Positions 36,828 through 45,572 of a stretch of DNA of 62,268 bases are shown here, one piece after another. The notes beneath the pieces are model-generated. The model did not search any database and was not told the DNA's origin. It worked only from the letters and a program-made list of their open reading frames with translations. This DNA comes from Gammaproteobacteria bacterium (lineage in GTDB: Bacteria; Pseudomonadota; Gammaproteobacteria; SZUA-152), in the NCBI GenBank assembly GCA_011051755.1, contig DRKN01000194.1:1-62268 (forward strand), given 5' to 3'. Each line of letters starts with the position of its first letter. The stretch's first letter is position 1. The position numbers and the translations under genes are program-made.

Positions 36828-38084
36828 CTACATGTTATCGACGACGGCCGCGCCAAAGCCGGAACAACTCAGTAGCGTTGCATCGTCCATCAGGCGCTCC
36901 AGGTCATAGGTCACGGTCTTGGCCTGAATGGCGCCGGACATGCCCTTGATAATAAGATCGGCAGCCTCCGTCCAGCCCATGTGGCGCAGCATCATTTCGG
37001 CGGAGAGTACCAGCGAACCGGGATTCACCTGATCCTTGCCGGCATACTTGGGCGCGGTGCCATGGGTGGCCTCGAACATGGCCACGGTGTCGGACAGATT
37101 GGCCCCCGGCGCAATGCCGATACCGCCCACCTGCGCCGCCAGGGCGTCGGAGATATAGTCGCCATTGAGGTTGAGGGTGGCAATCACGTCGTACTCCGCC
37201 GGGCGCAGCAGGATCTGTTGCAGAAAGGCGTCGGCGATCACATCCTTGACCACGATGTCGCGGCCGGTATCGGGGTTCTTGAAGGCACACCATGGCCCAC
37301 CATCGATCTCCACTGCGCCGAACGTCTCCTTGGCCAGCTCATAGCCCCATTCCTTGAAAGCGCCCTCGGTGAACTTCATGATATTGCCCTTGTGCACCAG
37401 GGTCACGGAGGCTTTATCATTGTCGATGGCGTACTGGATGGCCTTGCGCACCAAACGGCGCGTGCCGTCGCGCGATACGGGCTTGATGCCGATGCCGGAA
37501 CTCTCGGGAAAGCGGATCTTGGTCGCGCCCATTTCATGTTGCAGGAAGCCGATAAGCTTTTTCACCTCCGGCGTACCTTCGGCGTATTCGATGCCGGCGT
37601 AGATGTCCTCGGAATTCTCGCGAAAAATCACCATGTCGGTCAGTTCCGGCTGTTTCAGCGGACTGGGCGTGCCGTCGTAATAGCGCACCGGGCGCAAACA
37701 GACGTACAGATCCAGCGCCTGGCGCAGGGCCACGTTCAGCGAACGGATGCCGCCACCGACCGGGGTGGTCAGCGGGCCTTTGATGGAGACCACGAACTCC
37801 TTTACAGCTTGCAGGGTTTCTTCCGGCATCCACACATCGCCGCCATACAGATTATTGGCTTTCTCGCCGGCATACACCTCCATCCAGGCAATGGATTTCC
37901 CGCCGTCATAGGCCTTCTCCACGGCCGCATCGACCACCCGGCGCATGGCCGGTGTCACATCCACACCGATGCCGTCACCCTCGATGAAGGGCACGACAGG
38001 CCGCGCCGGCACATTCAGCGAGCCATCATCATTGACGGTGATTTTTTCGCCATCAGCGGGTACGGTGATCTTTTCAAAGGCCAT
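36828..38084 (-). CDS. icd: NADP-dependent isocitrate dehydrogenase
   Basis: Oxidatively decarboxylates isocitrate to 2-oxoglutarate in the TCA cycle. The 418-aa protein is of the E. coli type. [13 protein letters not shown] holds the substrate serine (S115, equivalent to E. coli S113, the AceK phosphorylation site), and [15 protein letters not shown] is present. [12 protein letters not shown] with VTYDLERLM carries the NADP-specificity Lys-Tyr and Tyr/Arg residues. GGAG lies 5 bases before the ATG. No aceK is in the window. Confidence 0.98.
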   Translation of the reverse strand: MAFEKITVPADGEKITVNDDGSLNVPARPVVPFIEGDGIGVDVTPAMRRVVDAAVEKAYDGGKSIAWMEVYAGEKANNLYGGDVWMPEETLQAVKEFVVSIKGPLTTPVGGGIRSLNVALRQALDLYVCLRPVRYYDGTPSPLKQPELTDMVIFRENSEDIYAGIEYAEGTPEVKKLIGFLQHEMGATKIRFPESSGIGIKPVSRDGTRRLVRKAIQYAIDNDKASVTLVHKGNIMKFTEGAFKEWGYELAKETFGAVEIDGGPWCAFKNPDTGRDIVVKDVIADAFLQQILLRPAEYDVIATLNLNGDYISDALAAQVGGIGIAPGANLSDTVAMFEATHGTAPKYAGKDQVNPGSLVLSAEMMLRHMGWTEAADLIIKGMSGAIQAKTVTYDLERLMDDATLLSCSGFGAAVVDNM

Positions 38085-38264
38085 GAAAACTCCAGAAAAC
38101 GCTTGTAAAAGGATGATGAAACCCTAAAAAATCGGGGTTTCCCGAAAGGTCTGTGGCGAATATTAGCATTTACGCGAATGAGCCGCGAACCGGACAACTC
38201 GCGTTGTCCAACCCAGCGCGGTTAACTATGATTAAAGGTGATTGATATTGACTGGAGAAACATC

Positions 38265-38537
38265 ATAGAAACCAAGGTTGTCAGCGCACACATACCTCTG
38301 CCGCTGGCCGAGAAAGTCAAAGATCTGGCGCAGCGCCTTGAACGATCCAAGGCCTGGGTCGATCAGGAAGAGGAACGCCACCGTCTGACACTTGAGGCAT
38401 TGGCCGACGTCGACAGTGGAAACGTCATTGAGCACCAGACCGTTCAGGTCTGGGCGGAAAGTCTGGATAGCGGCAATCCCCTGCCCCTCCCCGTTGATGG
38501 ACATCAAACTGAACCAACAGAGCAATTGCCAACTTGA
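38265..38537 (+). pseudogene. Decayed RHH (CopG/ParD-like) antitoxin gene
   Basis: The frame resembles a well-known small RHH antitoxin family: ETKVVSAHIPLPLAEKV ... RHRLTLEALADVDSG ... AESLDSGNPLPLP. Three lesions are visible. First, the codon at the expected start (38265-38267) is ATA, 7 bases after a perfect GGAG. Second, between SK and AWVDQEEER about nine residues expected in this family (a GWIVKQALA-like helix) are missing. Third, at the C terminus one C seems lost from a C run, so the frame reads VDGHQTEP past the usual PLPR-stop. A GTG at 38238 could still start translation. The family comparison is from memory. Confidence 0.6.
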
Positions 38538-38755
38538 GCCGCCTCTATGAATTTCTTGCCTCAGCAAACCCGCAAGCCGCGGCCCAGACCATTCAATCCT
38601 TGACGAAGGCCCCAGCACGCATCGGTGAGCGCCTTGATGAATTTGAAGGACGTGAGGTTCGTCGTCTTCTCATCAGGCGGTATGGGATGCGTTATGAATT
38701 AATCAGCGATACTCTGTATGTACTCAGAATCTGGCGTACCCGCGAACACAGGTAG
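38497..38755 (+). pseudogene. Decayed RelE/ParE-family toxin gene
   Basis: From 38508 the plus frame reads TNRAIANLSRLYEFLA, NPQAAAQTIQSLTKAPARIG and ends MRYELISDTLYVLRIWRTRE, the RelE/ParE pattern with the usual C terminus. The expected start ATGGACATCAAA (38497) is in another frame, with TGA (38505-38507) just before T-N-R, consistent with a one-base insertion and a Trp-to-stop change. A six-residue segment (LL-x-x-PR type) expected between PAR and IGERLDEF is also missing. A TTG at 38534 leaves a 73-aa open remnant. It is probably inactive. Confidence 0.6.
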
Positions 38756-38797
38756 TGGTTGAGTACAGCACAGCGGAAAAAATTACCTTGCGGAAAC

Positions 38798-38877
38798 GTA
38801 GCCTGGGTTGAGCCTGCGAAACCCGGGGGAGCCGGTGCGATAAACTCCCGGGTTTCGCTACGCTCAACCCAGGCTAC
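38798..38877. repeat. Long extragenic palindrome (gtagcctgggttgag family)
   Basis: The left arm (38798-38829: gtagcctgggttgagcctgc then gaaacccggg) is an inverted copy of the right arm (38847-38877: cccgggtttcgctacgctca then acccaggctac). Each arm is about 31 bp with few mismatches. Partial copies lie at 26492-26540 and 54841-54870. It could form a cruciform or MITE-like element. Confidence 0.85.
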
Positions 38878-38969
38878 TTGCTGGATCGAGCCGCCTCCCC
38901 GACCTCCGCCTTGAAAAAAAAATCAAAATGGAACCAACATGATTCCATGTTAACAACAGGCGCTTTCCC

Positions 38970-39212
38970 ATGGCAACCGTCACCCTAAAGAACATCCCGG
39001 ACGATCTCTACGAACAGCTTAAAACCGCCGCCCGTGCACACCGTCGATCCATCAACAGCGAATTGATCAATTGCCTGGAAACGGTACTGAAACCCAGAAA
39101 GGTAAGCCCGCAAGAGCGGCTGGCCCATCTGCGCAGCATACGGCCGCACATCGACCCGGACGCCATCAGCCTCGAAGAACTACAGCAGGCCATCGACGAA
39201 GACCGCCCATGA
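38970..39212 (+). CDS. FitA/Arc-like RHH antitoxin
   Basis: An 80-aa ribbon-helix-helix protein: MATVTLKNIPDDLYEQLKTA (DNA-contact strand VTLKNIP), AHRRSINSELINCLETVL (helices), then an acidic C-terminal toxin-binding tail (DPDAISLEELQQAIDEDRP). It overlaps the PIN-toxin gene by 4 bp (ATGA), the classic type II layout, and is expected to repress its own operon. Confidence 0.9.
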   Translation: MATVTLKNIPDDLYEQLKTAARAHRRSINSELINCLETVLKPRKVSPQERLAHLRSIRPHIDPDAISLEELQQAIDEDRP

Positions 39213-39613
39213 TCGTTGCCGACACCCATGTGATCGCCTATCTGGGCATCCCATCGCCATACACGGAACTGGCGGAACAGCTATTACTCAAGGATTCAGA
39301 TTGGGTTGCCCCGCAACTGTGGCGAAGCGAACTGCGCAATGTCCTGGCCTTGTATTTACGCCAGTCTCTCATGACCTTTGACGAGGCCATTCGCATTCAA
39401 TCGGCGATGGAAGGACTGCTACAGGACAAGGAATATGACATCAGTTCCCTCGATATTCTGAGCGTGGTAAACAGCAGCACGGCTTCAGCATACGATTGTG
39501 AATTCATTGCACTGGCGAAGAACTTCAACACCCGTCTGGTCACCATGGACAAGAAGATCGTCAATACGTTTCCGGAAACCGCTGTTTTGTTAACGGATGC
39601 CATAAACCGTTGA
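39209..39613 (+). CDS. VapC-like PIN domain ribonuclease toxin
   Basis: A 134-aa PIN toxin with an apparently complete acidic active site: D5 (MIVADTHVIAYL), E41 (RSELRN), D96 (AYDCEFIALA) and D114 (TMDKKI). It should cleave RNA, classically tRNA or rRNA in VapC toxins; the target is unknown here. Paired with the RHH antitoxin upstream and intact, in contrast to the decayed pair 200 bp away. Confidence 0.9.
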   Translation: MIVADTHVIAYLGIPSPYTELAEQLLLKDSDWVAPQLWRSELRNVLALYLRQSLMTFDEAIRIQSAMEGLLQDKEYDISSLDILSVVNSSTASAYDCEFIALAKNFNTRLVTMDKKIVNTFPETAVLLTDAINR

Positions 39614-39657
39614 ACCCCCACGAGCAAACGAAGAACCCAAAAAAACCTACGCAGTTC

Positions 39658-39865
39658 GTAGGGTGGGCATCGCCCACCATTTGCGCGAACACGGGCCATC
39701 TGCATGGGTGGGCAGTGCCCACCCGACAGAATTATTTCCAGTGTGGTGCGTCAGACCAGTACTCTTTCAAGGTAATAGATTAGGATTCAGCGAAAGCCGG
39801 AGCCCAGGGGTTCTAACCTCTGGATTCCGGCTAAAAACACGCCGGAATGACGGCATTCACAGCAG
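39658..39865. repeat. Cluster of extragenic palindromes between vapC and gspN
   Basis: gtagggtgggcatcgcccac (39658-39677), gggtgggcagtgcccaccc (39706-39724) and a hairpin agccggagcccaggggttct ... cctctggattccggct (39795-39832) followed by cgccggaatgacgg. The 336-bp gap holds no gene. Confidence 0.8.
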
Positions 39866-39949
39866 CAAAAGTAGGTGCTTGAGGCGAGCTGCGGGGAATT
39901 AAACCCCAAGCGATTAAACCCACACGATCAGACTGAAGAGCCGTAGCCC

Positions 39950-40741
39950 CTAACGCGGGCCAGACCCCAAACCCAATGCCGCCAGCCGCCCCGATTGATT
40001 GACCTGAACCCGCCCGTCGGCGCCCGGACGACCCAGCGCACCCAGGGCCTGGCCGAGGGGGGACTGCGCACCTTCACGGGCGGCAAAGCGGCCGGTGAAC
40101 TGGTAGCTGCCGTCGGGCTTGAGGGTCAGCAAGCCTTCTGCCTGCAAAGGGCCACCGGCGTCACTCAGTTCACCGATAACGCTACCGTCACGGTTTTCCA
40201 GGGTCAGTGCCAGGTCACCAAACTGCAACGGCTGTAACAGGCTGATACCGGCGCCACTCCACACCAGGCGTCCCTGTGCGGAGAGCAGGGCCTCGCCGTT
40301 CCAGTCCACACTTTGCAGATTGAGATTGACGACACCGGCAGGCTGCAGGGCAACAATCGCCGGCAGTGGCAGCTGGGCCAAAGGCAGCTTGGCCTCCAGC
40401 GTATCGAAAGCGACCGCACCCTGTGGGTCGGCCGCCACGCTGCCGCGCAGGAAACCGTCGTCGAGACGGATTTCATAGTCGATTTCCAGTTTGCCGAACA
40501 GCACGGTCCAGGGCTTGAGCCGCCATTCCAGGCCTTGCAGCCGCTGACCATCGATCAACGCCTGTTGTGCACTGCCTCGCCATACACTGCCCGAAAGGCC
40601 CGTGAGCACCACCTTCTGTTGCGCACCGGGGCCGGCCTTCCACCAGGCATAGGCCTGCCCGGCCGGGAACTGCACCAACAAAAAGATGACATAGGCCAGC
40701 AGGCCGATCAGCAGGTAGCGCCCGTTGAGCCGCAGCCTCAT
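39950..40741 (-). CDS. gspN: Type II secretion system protein N
   Basis: An accessory T2SS protein, anchored in the inner membrane with a periplasmic beta-rich domain. The 263-aa protein has one N-terminal membrane helix (YLLIGLLAYVIFLLVQFPAG), then the family block LSGSVWRGSAQQALIDGQRL followed by WRLKPWTVL. Its start overlaps the gspM stop by 4 bp. It is the last gene of gspGHIJKLMN. Confidence 0.92.
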   Translation of the reverse strand: MRLRLNGRYLLIGLLAYVIFLLVQFPAGQAYAWWKAGPGAQQKVVLTGLSGSVWRGSAQQALIDGQRLQGLEWRLKPWTVLFGKLEIDYEIRLDDGFLRGSVAADPQGAVAFDTLEAKLPLAQLPLPAIVALQPAGVVNLNLQSVDWNGEALLSAQGRLVWSGAGISLLQPLQFGDLALTLENRDGSVIGELSDAGGPLQAEGLLTLKPDGSYQFTGRFAAREGAQSPLGQALGALGRPGADGRVQVNQSGRLAALGLGSGPR

Positions 40742-41232
40742 GCCCCGCCTCCGATTTCAAACACCAGCCGTGCATCGACACGACCCACTTCTTCCCGCGC
40801 CTCGAAGACACTGCTCACCACGTGCACGCCCTGCTGGCGCTGTAGACTGTCCACCCAATGCACAAGCCGATCAAAGCTGGCGCCTTCCAGCCACACCCGG
40901 GCGCGCTCACTGCCATCGGGCTGCACACGCTTGAGGGCATCGGCAAGTTGGTTGCTTTTGGCGGCTTGGTCGATGGCCGCCAATAACGACTCACCCCGGG
41001 CCAACCGGGCAGGCCGCTCGCTACTGCCGCGCAGCTGTTTGACCTCGGCCACGGCCTGTTGCATCCACTGCAACTGGGCCTGCTGTTCCGCGTTACTCTT
41101 GCGCAGGGTCTCAACGCCGTGTTCCAGCGGCTCCCATACCAGCACATAAAACAGCATCACGCCGAGCAGCGCACTGCCGATAATCAGCATACGCCGCTCG
41201 CGCAGATCCAGACTCTCGAACCAGGTTTTCAA
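40738..41232 (-). CDS. gspM: Type II secretion system protein M
   Basis: GspM forms the inner-membrane assembly platform with GspL. The 164-aa protein has a short cytoplasmic N terminus (KTWFESLDLRERRML), one membrane helix (IIGSALLGVMLFYVLVW), a coiled-coil (LRKSNAEQQAQLQWMQQA) and a ferredoxin-like periplasmic domain. It uses a TTG start with a strong GGAGG 8 bases upstream. A 238-bp spacer with a palindromic repeat separates it from gspL. Confidence 0.92.
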   Translation of the reverse strand: MKTWFESLDLRERRMLIIGSALLGVMLFYVLVWEPLEHGVETLRKSNAEQQAQLQWMQQAVAEVKQLRGSSERPARLARGESLLAAIDQAAKSNQLADALKRVQPDGSERARVWLEGASFDRLVHWVDSLQRQQGVHVVSSVFEAREEVGRVDARLVFEIGGGA

Positions 41233-41281
41233 CCTAAAATCCTCCGTTGGACGCGGTGAAATGTGCGTTTGCGGCAGCGCA

Positions 41282-41345
41282 GGACAAGGCGTAACGACGC
41301 AGAATAGTTGTTCTATGCCAAGAAGTTACAACGCCGTCATGCGCC
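41282..41345. repeat. Palindromic element inside the gsp operon (gspL-gspM spacer)
   Basis: gacaaggcg (41284-41292) and cgccgtc (near 41332-41338) are complementary except for an aa bulge and enclose a short internal stem region. The same architecture (gac-aa-ggcg ... cgcc-gtc) recurs in the gspK-gspL spacer, so this is a repeat family interrupting the operon. Confidence 0.7.
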
Positions 41346-41470
41346 GACGCAAGCGTGCAATCCGCCCCGTAGCGTGGTTCACCCAAAAAGTGAAGCAATA
41401 AATCACGGTTAATGACATTCATATCAATAATTTAGTATCAGAATGGAGCGCTCAACTGAGGCTTCTAGGT

Positions 41471-42748
41471 TCATGCCTCACCTCCGCCATGCAGGGCGAT
41501 GCGGCTTTCCACCTTGCCATCACGCGAGGAGGCGGAAACAATCTCCACCGTCAGCCCGGCCTCGTCGGCGAGACGCTGCTTGAGCTTGTCGAGGGTTTGC
41601 AAACTGTTGATCTCCAGGTCAATATCCAGACGGTTCTCCTTGTAGCGCAGACTGCGCAGCTTCAGCCCCGGGGTGGCCTTGAGAATGGGGCCGGCCTGAC
41701 CGATGAAGCCGAGCAGATCCGTTTGGCCGCCGCCGCTACCACGCAGCTTTGCCAACCCGCGCTCCATCTGTACACGCGGGTTGACCACCTTGCGCGCCTC
41801 CGGGAAGGCCTCTCGGTACAAGGCCGTGATCTGTTCGCGTATCTCAGCATCCTGTTGCGACAGGCGGCTGTACTCCAGCCCCATCGCAACCAGCTGAACC
41901 ACCAGCCACAGACCCAGCAAAAATATCGCCGGGCGCCACGGTCGCAACAGCTTTTCCAACTGCCCACGACGACTGTAGTCACCCTGCAACAGATTGATGG
42001 CCGCCTTTTCATCGAAACCACGTGCCAGCAACAGGGTGCTATCCTCCTCCTGCGGCTGCAACACCACGTCGATGTCCGCCCCTTCACAGACCTGCGCCAA
42101 CTGCTTGTGGTCATGACTGCCAGAGAAGACGTCATCACCACAGATTTTTACGCCGAGGCTGGCAGGCAGGCTGTCGCCCGCCTCGTCCAGCGCCGCCTGC
42201 AGGACAACGGGCAGGTTGTTCAAATCCAACGCCAGGCCATGCTGACTATCGGTACGCAGCAGACAACGCACACCATCGATCAGCAGCGACCAGTGCCGTG
42301 CGGCGTCGTTAGCGGCCTCGCGCGGTACTGCCAGCACCTCGGAGAGCATCACGTCCGCCTGCAGACCGGCGGCACGCAAAGATTCCAGCCAGATGGCAAT
42401 TTTTTCGCGCGCCACCACGGCACTGTGAATACGGCCATCATCGCTGCGGCTGCCGAGGGCAAAATGCATATCTTCCACGTCGCCGGCCAACTGCTCCTCC
42501 AGCGCAAAGGGCACCGCACGCGCCAGCCGCTGACGATTCAGGCCCGGCAGTTCAGCGCCGGCCAACAGCACGTCCTCCCCCGGCACCAGCACCACCACCC
42601 GTGCCCCGACGGCCTGCTTCACGGCCTCGGCGAGAATGCCACGAAACAGACGGCCAGCGGGACGTTCGTCGTCACGCAGCACCCAGCACAATTCATTGGC
42701 CTCATTCAGACCATCTGCCGGCAATGGCAGGATCAGTTGTTTACGCAC
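41471..42748 (-). CDS. gspL: Type II secretion system protein L
   Basis: GspL connects the GspE ATPase to GspM. The 425-aa protein has an actin-like cytoplasmic domain (RARAVPFALEEQLAGDVEDM-type region near 75-95; LLIDGVRCLLRTD), one membrane helix (AIFLLGLWLVVQLVAMGLEY near 278) and a periplasmic ferredoxin-like domain (KATPGLKLRSLRYKENRLD). It starts at GTG 42748 with a weak ribosome site. A 271-bp spacer full of inverted repeats separates it from gspK. Confidence 0.93.
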   Translation of the reverse strand: MRKQLILPLPADGLNEANELCWVLRDDERPAGRLFRGILAEAVKQAVGARVVVLVPGEDVLLAGAELPGLNRQRLARAVPFALEEQLAGDVEDMHFALGSRSDDGRIHSAVVAREKIAIWLESLRAAGLQADVMLSEVLAVPREAANDAARHWSLLIDGVRCLLRTDSQHGLALDLNNLPVVLQAALDEAGDSLPASLGVKICGDDVFSGSHDHKQLAQVCEGADIDVVLQPQEEDSTLLLARGFDEKAAINLLQGDYSRRGQLEKLLRPWRPAIFLLGLWLVVQLVAMGLEYSRLSQQDAEIREQITALYREAFPEARKVVNPRVQMERGLAKLRGSGGGQTDLLGFIGQAGPILKATPGLKLRSLRYKENRLDIDLEINSLQTLDKLKQRLADEAGLTVEIVSASSRDGKVESRIALHGGGEA

Positions 42749-42802
42749 GTTTAGGGCCTGTTAACACTAAATTACACCACCGCGACGGCGGCCATTTTTT
42801 TT

Positions 42803-42867
42803 GCGGGACAAGGCGCATTGAGCGCCGTGCACTTAACGTACTTAAGCGAAATACAACGCCGTCCCGC
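42803..42867. repeat. Nested palindrome in the gspK-gspL spacer
   Basis: gcgggacaaggcg (42803-42815) pairs with cgccgtcccgc (42857-42867), leaving an aa bulge, and encloses an inner stem cttaa/ttaag (42832-42836 with 42842-42846). It is a better preserved relative of the element at 41282. Confidence 0.8.
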
Positions 42868-42891
42868 GCAAAAATGATCCCGCCTCTTTGG

Positions 42892-42991
42892 GTTGCGCCC
42901 CAAAATGGGCCATGCGGCGTTGCTCGTCGTTGATTTAGATCCACTAAACTTCTCTCCTTGTGCCTTGCCTGGCCCATTTTTGGGCGGCAAC
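42892..42991. repeat. Second inverted repeat in the gspK-gspL spacer
   Basis: gttgcgccccaaaatgggcc (42892-42911) is inverted at 42970-42991 (tggcccatttttgggcggca then ac), about 57 bp apart. With the preceding palindrome it fills almost the whole spacer. Confidence 0.75.
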
Positions 42992-43019
42992 ATGGCGATG
43001 TAATTCGCGTTAACAGACC

Positions 43020-43994
43020 CTAGTGAACTCCAATGCTCCGCTGCAGGGTTGTCACCTTGTTATTGCTGCGTTTGAGCAAACTGTATAACTGTACATGGGT
43101 ACGGCCAATGGTGGCGAGGGCATGGGTCAGAAAATATTCGCTCTTGACGTCCACCAATTTGGGATCCACAGTGATATCGAACTCGCTTTTCATGTATTGG
43201 GTGAAATCCGCCGCCGAGTCGAAGGGGGTCTTTTTCCGGTAGGCCACGACTTGCTGCGCCATTGGCGGCGTCAGCTTCGTGTCCAGGCCGATCAGCACCA
43301 TTTCCGGCGCCGTGTTGACGTTGAGCGTGGTCGGCCCGGGCAGAGTGGCGACCAGAGGCGTCAACTTCGCCACCGCACGGGCGGAAAAGCCCGCCAGGGC
43401 CAGCATTTCACTGGGGCTGACCATCGGCCGGTTGGCAGCACGATAGGGCACGGGCTCCATGCTCAGATAGTCGCCATCCTCGGCGCCACTGCGATAAACG
43501 CCGGGCTCGGCATCCAGCCAGTCCACCACCACATCGGTCAGGGAAGGATCCAGGCTTAACTTGGCATCCGTGGCCGCCACCCGCTCGAACAGATTCTGCA
43601 GGATCTTTTCCTGGGCGGGTATGGGCTTGCCACTGGCATCGACCAGGTTGTTGAGGTTGAAACGCCCCTGCAAATCCTCCACCGTGCCCTGTACCGAACC
43701 ACCCTCGACCGGAAGGGTCGGCACCGCAGCGGCCCAGGGGTCTTTCAGATAGTCGAGGGTATCGCGCGCATGATCATCCGCAGCCAGCACCTGGCGCGCC
43801 CAGGCCTCGACGCCGAGGGCATACTGCCAGGCCTGATCGACTTCCATCAGATTACCGGTGCGGCGGATATCCAGCTGTTGGCGCGAGGCCATGGACACCG
43901 CAGCCACCGTCACCAGAGCAGTAATCAGCAAGGCGGTAATCAGCGCCACGCCGGACTGTCTGCGCCTGTGGTTCATCATCTTCTGGCCCATCAT
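43020..43994 (-). CDS. gspK: Type II secretion minor pseudopilin GspK
   Basis: GspK caps the pseudopilus tip with GspI and GspJ. The 324-aa protein has an N-terminal prepilin segment (RRRQSG then VALITALLITALVTVAAVSM) with the expected glycine but V at +1 and no Glu at +5, normal for GspK. A large periplasmic domain follows, with GRFNLNNLVD, DWLDAEPGVY and TTLNVNTAPEMVL. ATG 43994 overlaps the gspJ stop; nearby ATGs at 43991 and 43979 are alternatives. Confidence 0.94.
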   Translation of the reverse strand: MMGQKMMNHRRRQSGVALITALLITALVTVAAVSMASRQQLDIRRTGNLMEVDQAWQYALGVEAWARQVLAADDHARDTLDYLKDPWAAAVPTLPVEGGSVQGTVEDLQGRFNLNNLVDASGKPIPAQEKILQNLFERVAATDAKLSLDPSLTDVVVDWLDAEPGVYRSGAEDGDYLSMEPVPYRAANRPMVSPSEMLALAGFSARAVAKLTPLVATLPGPTTLNVNTAPEMVLIGLDTKLTPPMAQQVVAYRKKTPFDSAADFTQYMKSEFDITVDPKLVDVKSEYFLTHALATIGRTHVQLYSLLKRSNNKVTTLQRSIGVH

Positions 43995-44605
43995 CCGCCG
44001 GCCACCTCGAAGACACGGCGGATGCGGCCCTCGCGCCCGGTCTCCAGGGTCACCTCCACCGCCAGCGGCAGGGCCACTTTGGACACCTCGCCACGGCTGA
44101 GGGCCGGCCACACATCGTGCCATTTCTGCTTATCATCGAGGAAACGCAGCGCCAGTTCCTCCACGTCGTCCAGCATCTCGGTCTCCAAAGGCTTGCTGTC
44201 CTGGGCACGATCCAGCACGTTCCAATGCAGACGCACGAGCGTTTCATCACGCACTCCCCATGCCACACGCATCAGGTGACTGCGCTTGCGACCAACAGGA
44301 TTGCGCCAGCCGTTACGGCTCAGTTCGAGGCGGCGCTCACCAATACTGATACCCACCATGGCCGCCTGTTCATCACCGAATTCATCACGAATCTTGCGAT
44401 TGCTGGCCTGGGTAATATCCCGACCCAACCAGAAAAAGGCCTTCTGCAACTGTGCCAGTCGCTCGGCCTGTTCCGTGGTGGCCTGCTGCGAGCGCATAAC
44501 CGTATTCAATCCACCGTAGGCCATGGCCGACAACAGGGCGAAGATGGACAACGCCACCAACAGCTCCAGCAGGGTGAATCCGCCGTGTCCATGGCACCCT
44601 TTCAT
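43991..44605 (-). CDS. gspJ: Type II secretion minor pseudopilin GspJ
   Basis: 204 aa, with the prepilin signature HGGFTLLELLVALSIFALLS (peptidase cleavage after GG, F+1, E+5) and a C-terminal domain containing ITQASNRKIRDEFGDE and RVAWGV. It overlaps gspI and gspK by 4 bp each. Confidence 0.94.
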   Translation of the reverse strand: MKGCHGHGGFTLLELLVALSIFALLSAMAYGGLNTVMRSQQATTEQAERLAQLQKAFFWLGRDITQASNRKIRDEFGDEQAAMVGISIGERRLELSRNGWRNPVGRKRSHLMRVAWGVRDETLVRLHWNVLDRAQDSKPLETEMLDDVEELALRFLDDKQKWHDVWPALSRGEVSKVALPLAVEVTLETGREGRIRRVFEVAGG

Positions 44606-44976
44606 TGGCGCCCCACGAAGCCGGTCAGGGTCACCAGCGGTGATTCGGCATCCTCATCGGCGCGCACGCTGATATCCACGCGCCGCACGTTCTTGTCCGG
44701 TGTGGTGGACACATTCATCGACCAGTACCACTCGTGACGCACCATCAGACTACTACCGCGGGTAGTGCGCGTCGACGGCCACTGGCGGCTGGCATGCAGC
44801 TCAGCCATCTGGTTCATGGCCACCCAGTGGGCATAGGTACGCTGCTGCAAGCCAGCGGCATTGCGTGTATTGCCGGACACGGCGCTGACCGCCGCCGACA
44901 GGGCGAAGGCAATCACCGCCAGAGCAACGATGACCTCCAGCAGGGTGAAACCACGCTGACGGTTACCAATGGTCAT
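44602..44976 (-). CDS. gspI: Type II secretion minor pseudopilin GspI
   Basis: 124 aa, prepilin signature RQRGFTLLEVIVALAVIAFA and the GspI-type GNTRNAAGLQQRTYAHWVAM with NQMAELH. The ATG at 44976 lies inside the end of gspH (14-bp overlap). The much longer open frame upstream is not part of the protein. Confidence 0.94.
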   Translation of the reverse strand: MTIGNRQRGFTLLEVIVALAVIAFALSAAVSAVSGNTRNAAGLQQRTYAHWVAMNQMAELHASRQWPSTRTTRGSSLMVRHEWYWSMNVSTTPDKNVRRVDISVRADEDAESPLVTLTGFVGRQ

Positions 44977-45523
44977 CGTCCGCCTCCCCCGTGCGTGCCA
45001 GCGTGAGCTTGCCGGTGAAATTGCCCTGCAGGGTATAAGCCTCGCCCTCCAGGTTGCCGAGTTCAAGGACGAAGGGGGTCATCTCGCCGCTGGAGAGCAC
45101 GAAGATACGGGGTGGGTTTTCGCTGTCGTGCAGATCCATCTCCACGTCTTCCAGCACCAGGGAAAGCGTCAAATCCGCTGGCAACTCCCGTTCACGCAGC
45201 AGACGATCTTTCTCCACCGGCACCCAGTCGTCACCCTTGAGGGTGACGAACAAATAGCCCTCAGGATTGAACTGCATGGCCAACTCACGCCCTTGCAGCA
45301 CCGATTCCTCGCCCGCCAGTCGCAACAGGCTATGGATGCGCTTGGCCTCGTCCTGCAGGGTACGACTGGCGTGCTGACTGACGGACAGGGAAGCAAAGCT
45401 GACGATGATGCCGATGATAAGCAGCACCACCAACAGCTCCAGCAGGGTGAAGCCACGGCAGACGGCAAACTGGTGGCGGGGGTGCGGGCCGACCAATATA
45501 CAGACGGGCAGTCGCGTGTTCAC
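44963..45523 (-). CDS. gspH: Type II secretion minor pseudopilin GspH
   Basis: The prepilin signature CRGFTLLELLVVLLIIGIIV is clear, followed by ASLSVSQHASRTLQDEAKRI and a GspH/FimT-like domain (RLAGEESVLQGRELAMQFNP). The start is uncertain. GTG 45523 gives 186 aa with an unusually long 24-residue leader, and TTG 45496 gives a 15-residue leader; neither has a clear ribosome site. It follows gspG by 49 bp. Confidence 0.88.
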   Translation of the reverse strand: MNTRLPVCILVGPHPRHQFAVCRGFTLLELLVVLLIIGIIVSFASLSVSQHASRTLQDEAKRIHSLLRLAGEESVLQGRELAMQFNPEGYLFVTLKGDDWVPVEKDRLLRERELPADLTLSLVLEDVEMDLHDSENPPRIFVLSSGEMTPFVLELGNLEGEAYTLQGNFTGKLTLARTGEADDDHW

Positions 45524-45572
45524 TGGAGGCACAACAGGCCGGCCGGTGACGCGCGCGGGGACATCACTGCGG

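Noticed and set aside
36981..38108. Plus-strand frame of 375 codons
   Set aside because: Antisense to icd; His/Gly-rich shadow sequence.
41489..42754. Plus-strand frame of 421 codons
   Set aside because: Antisense to gspL.
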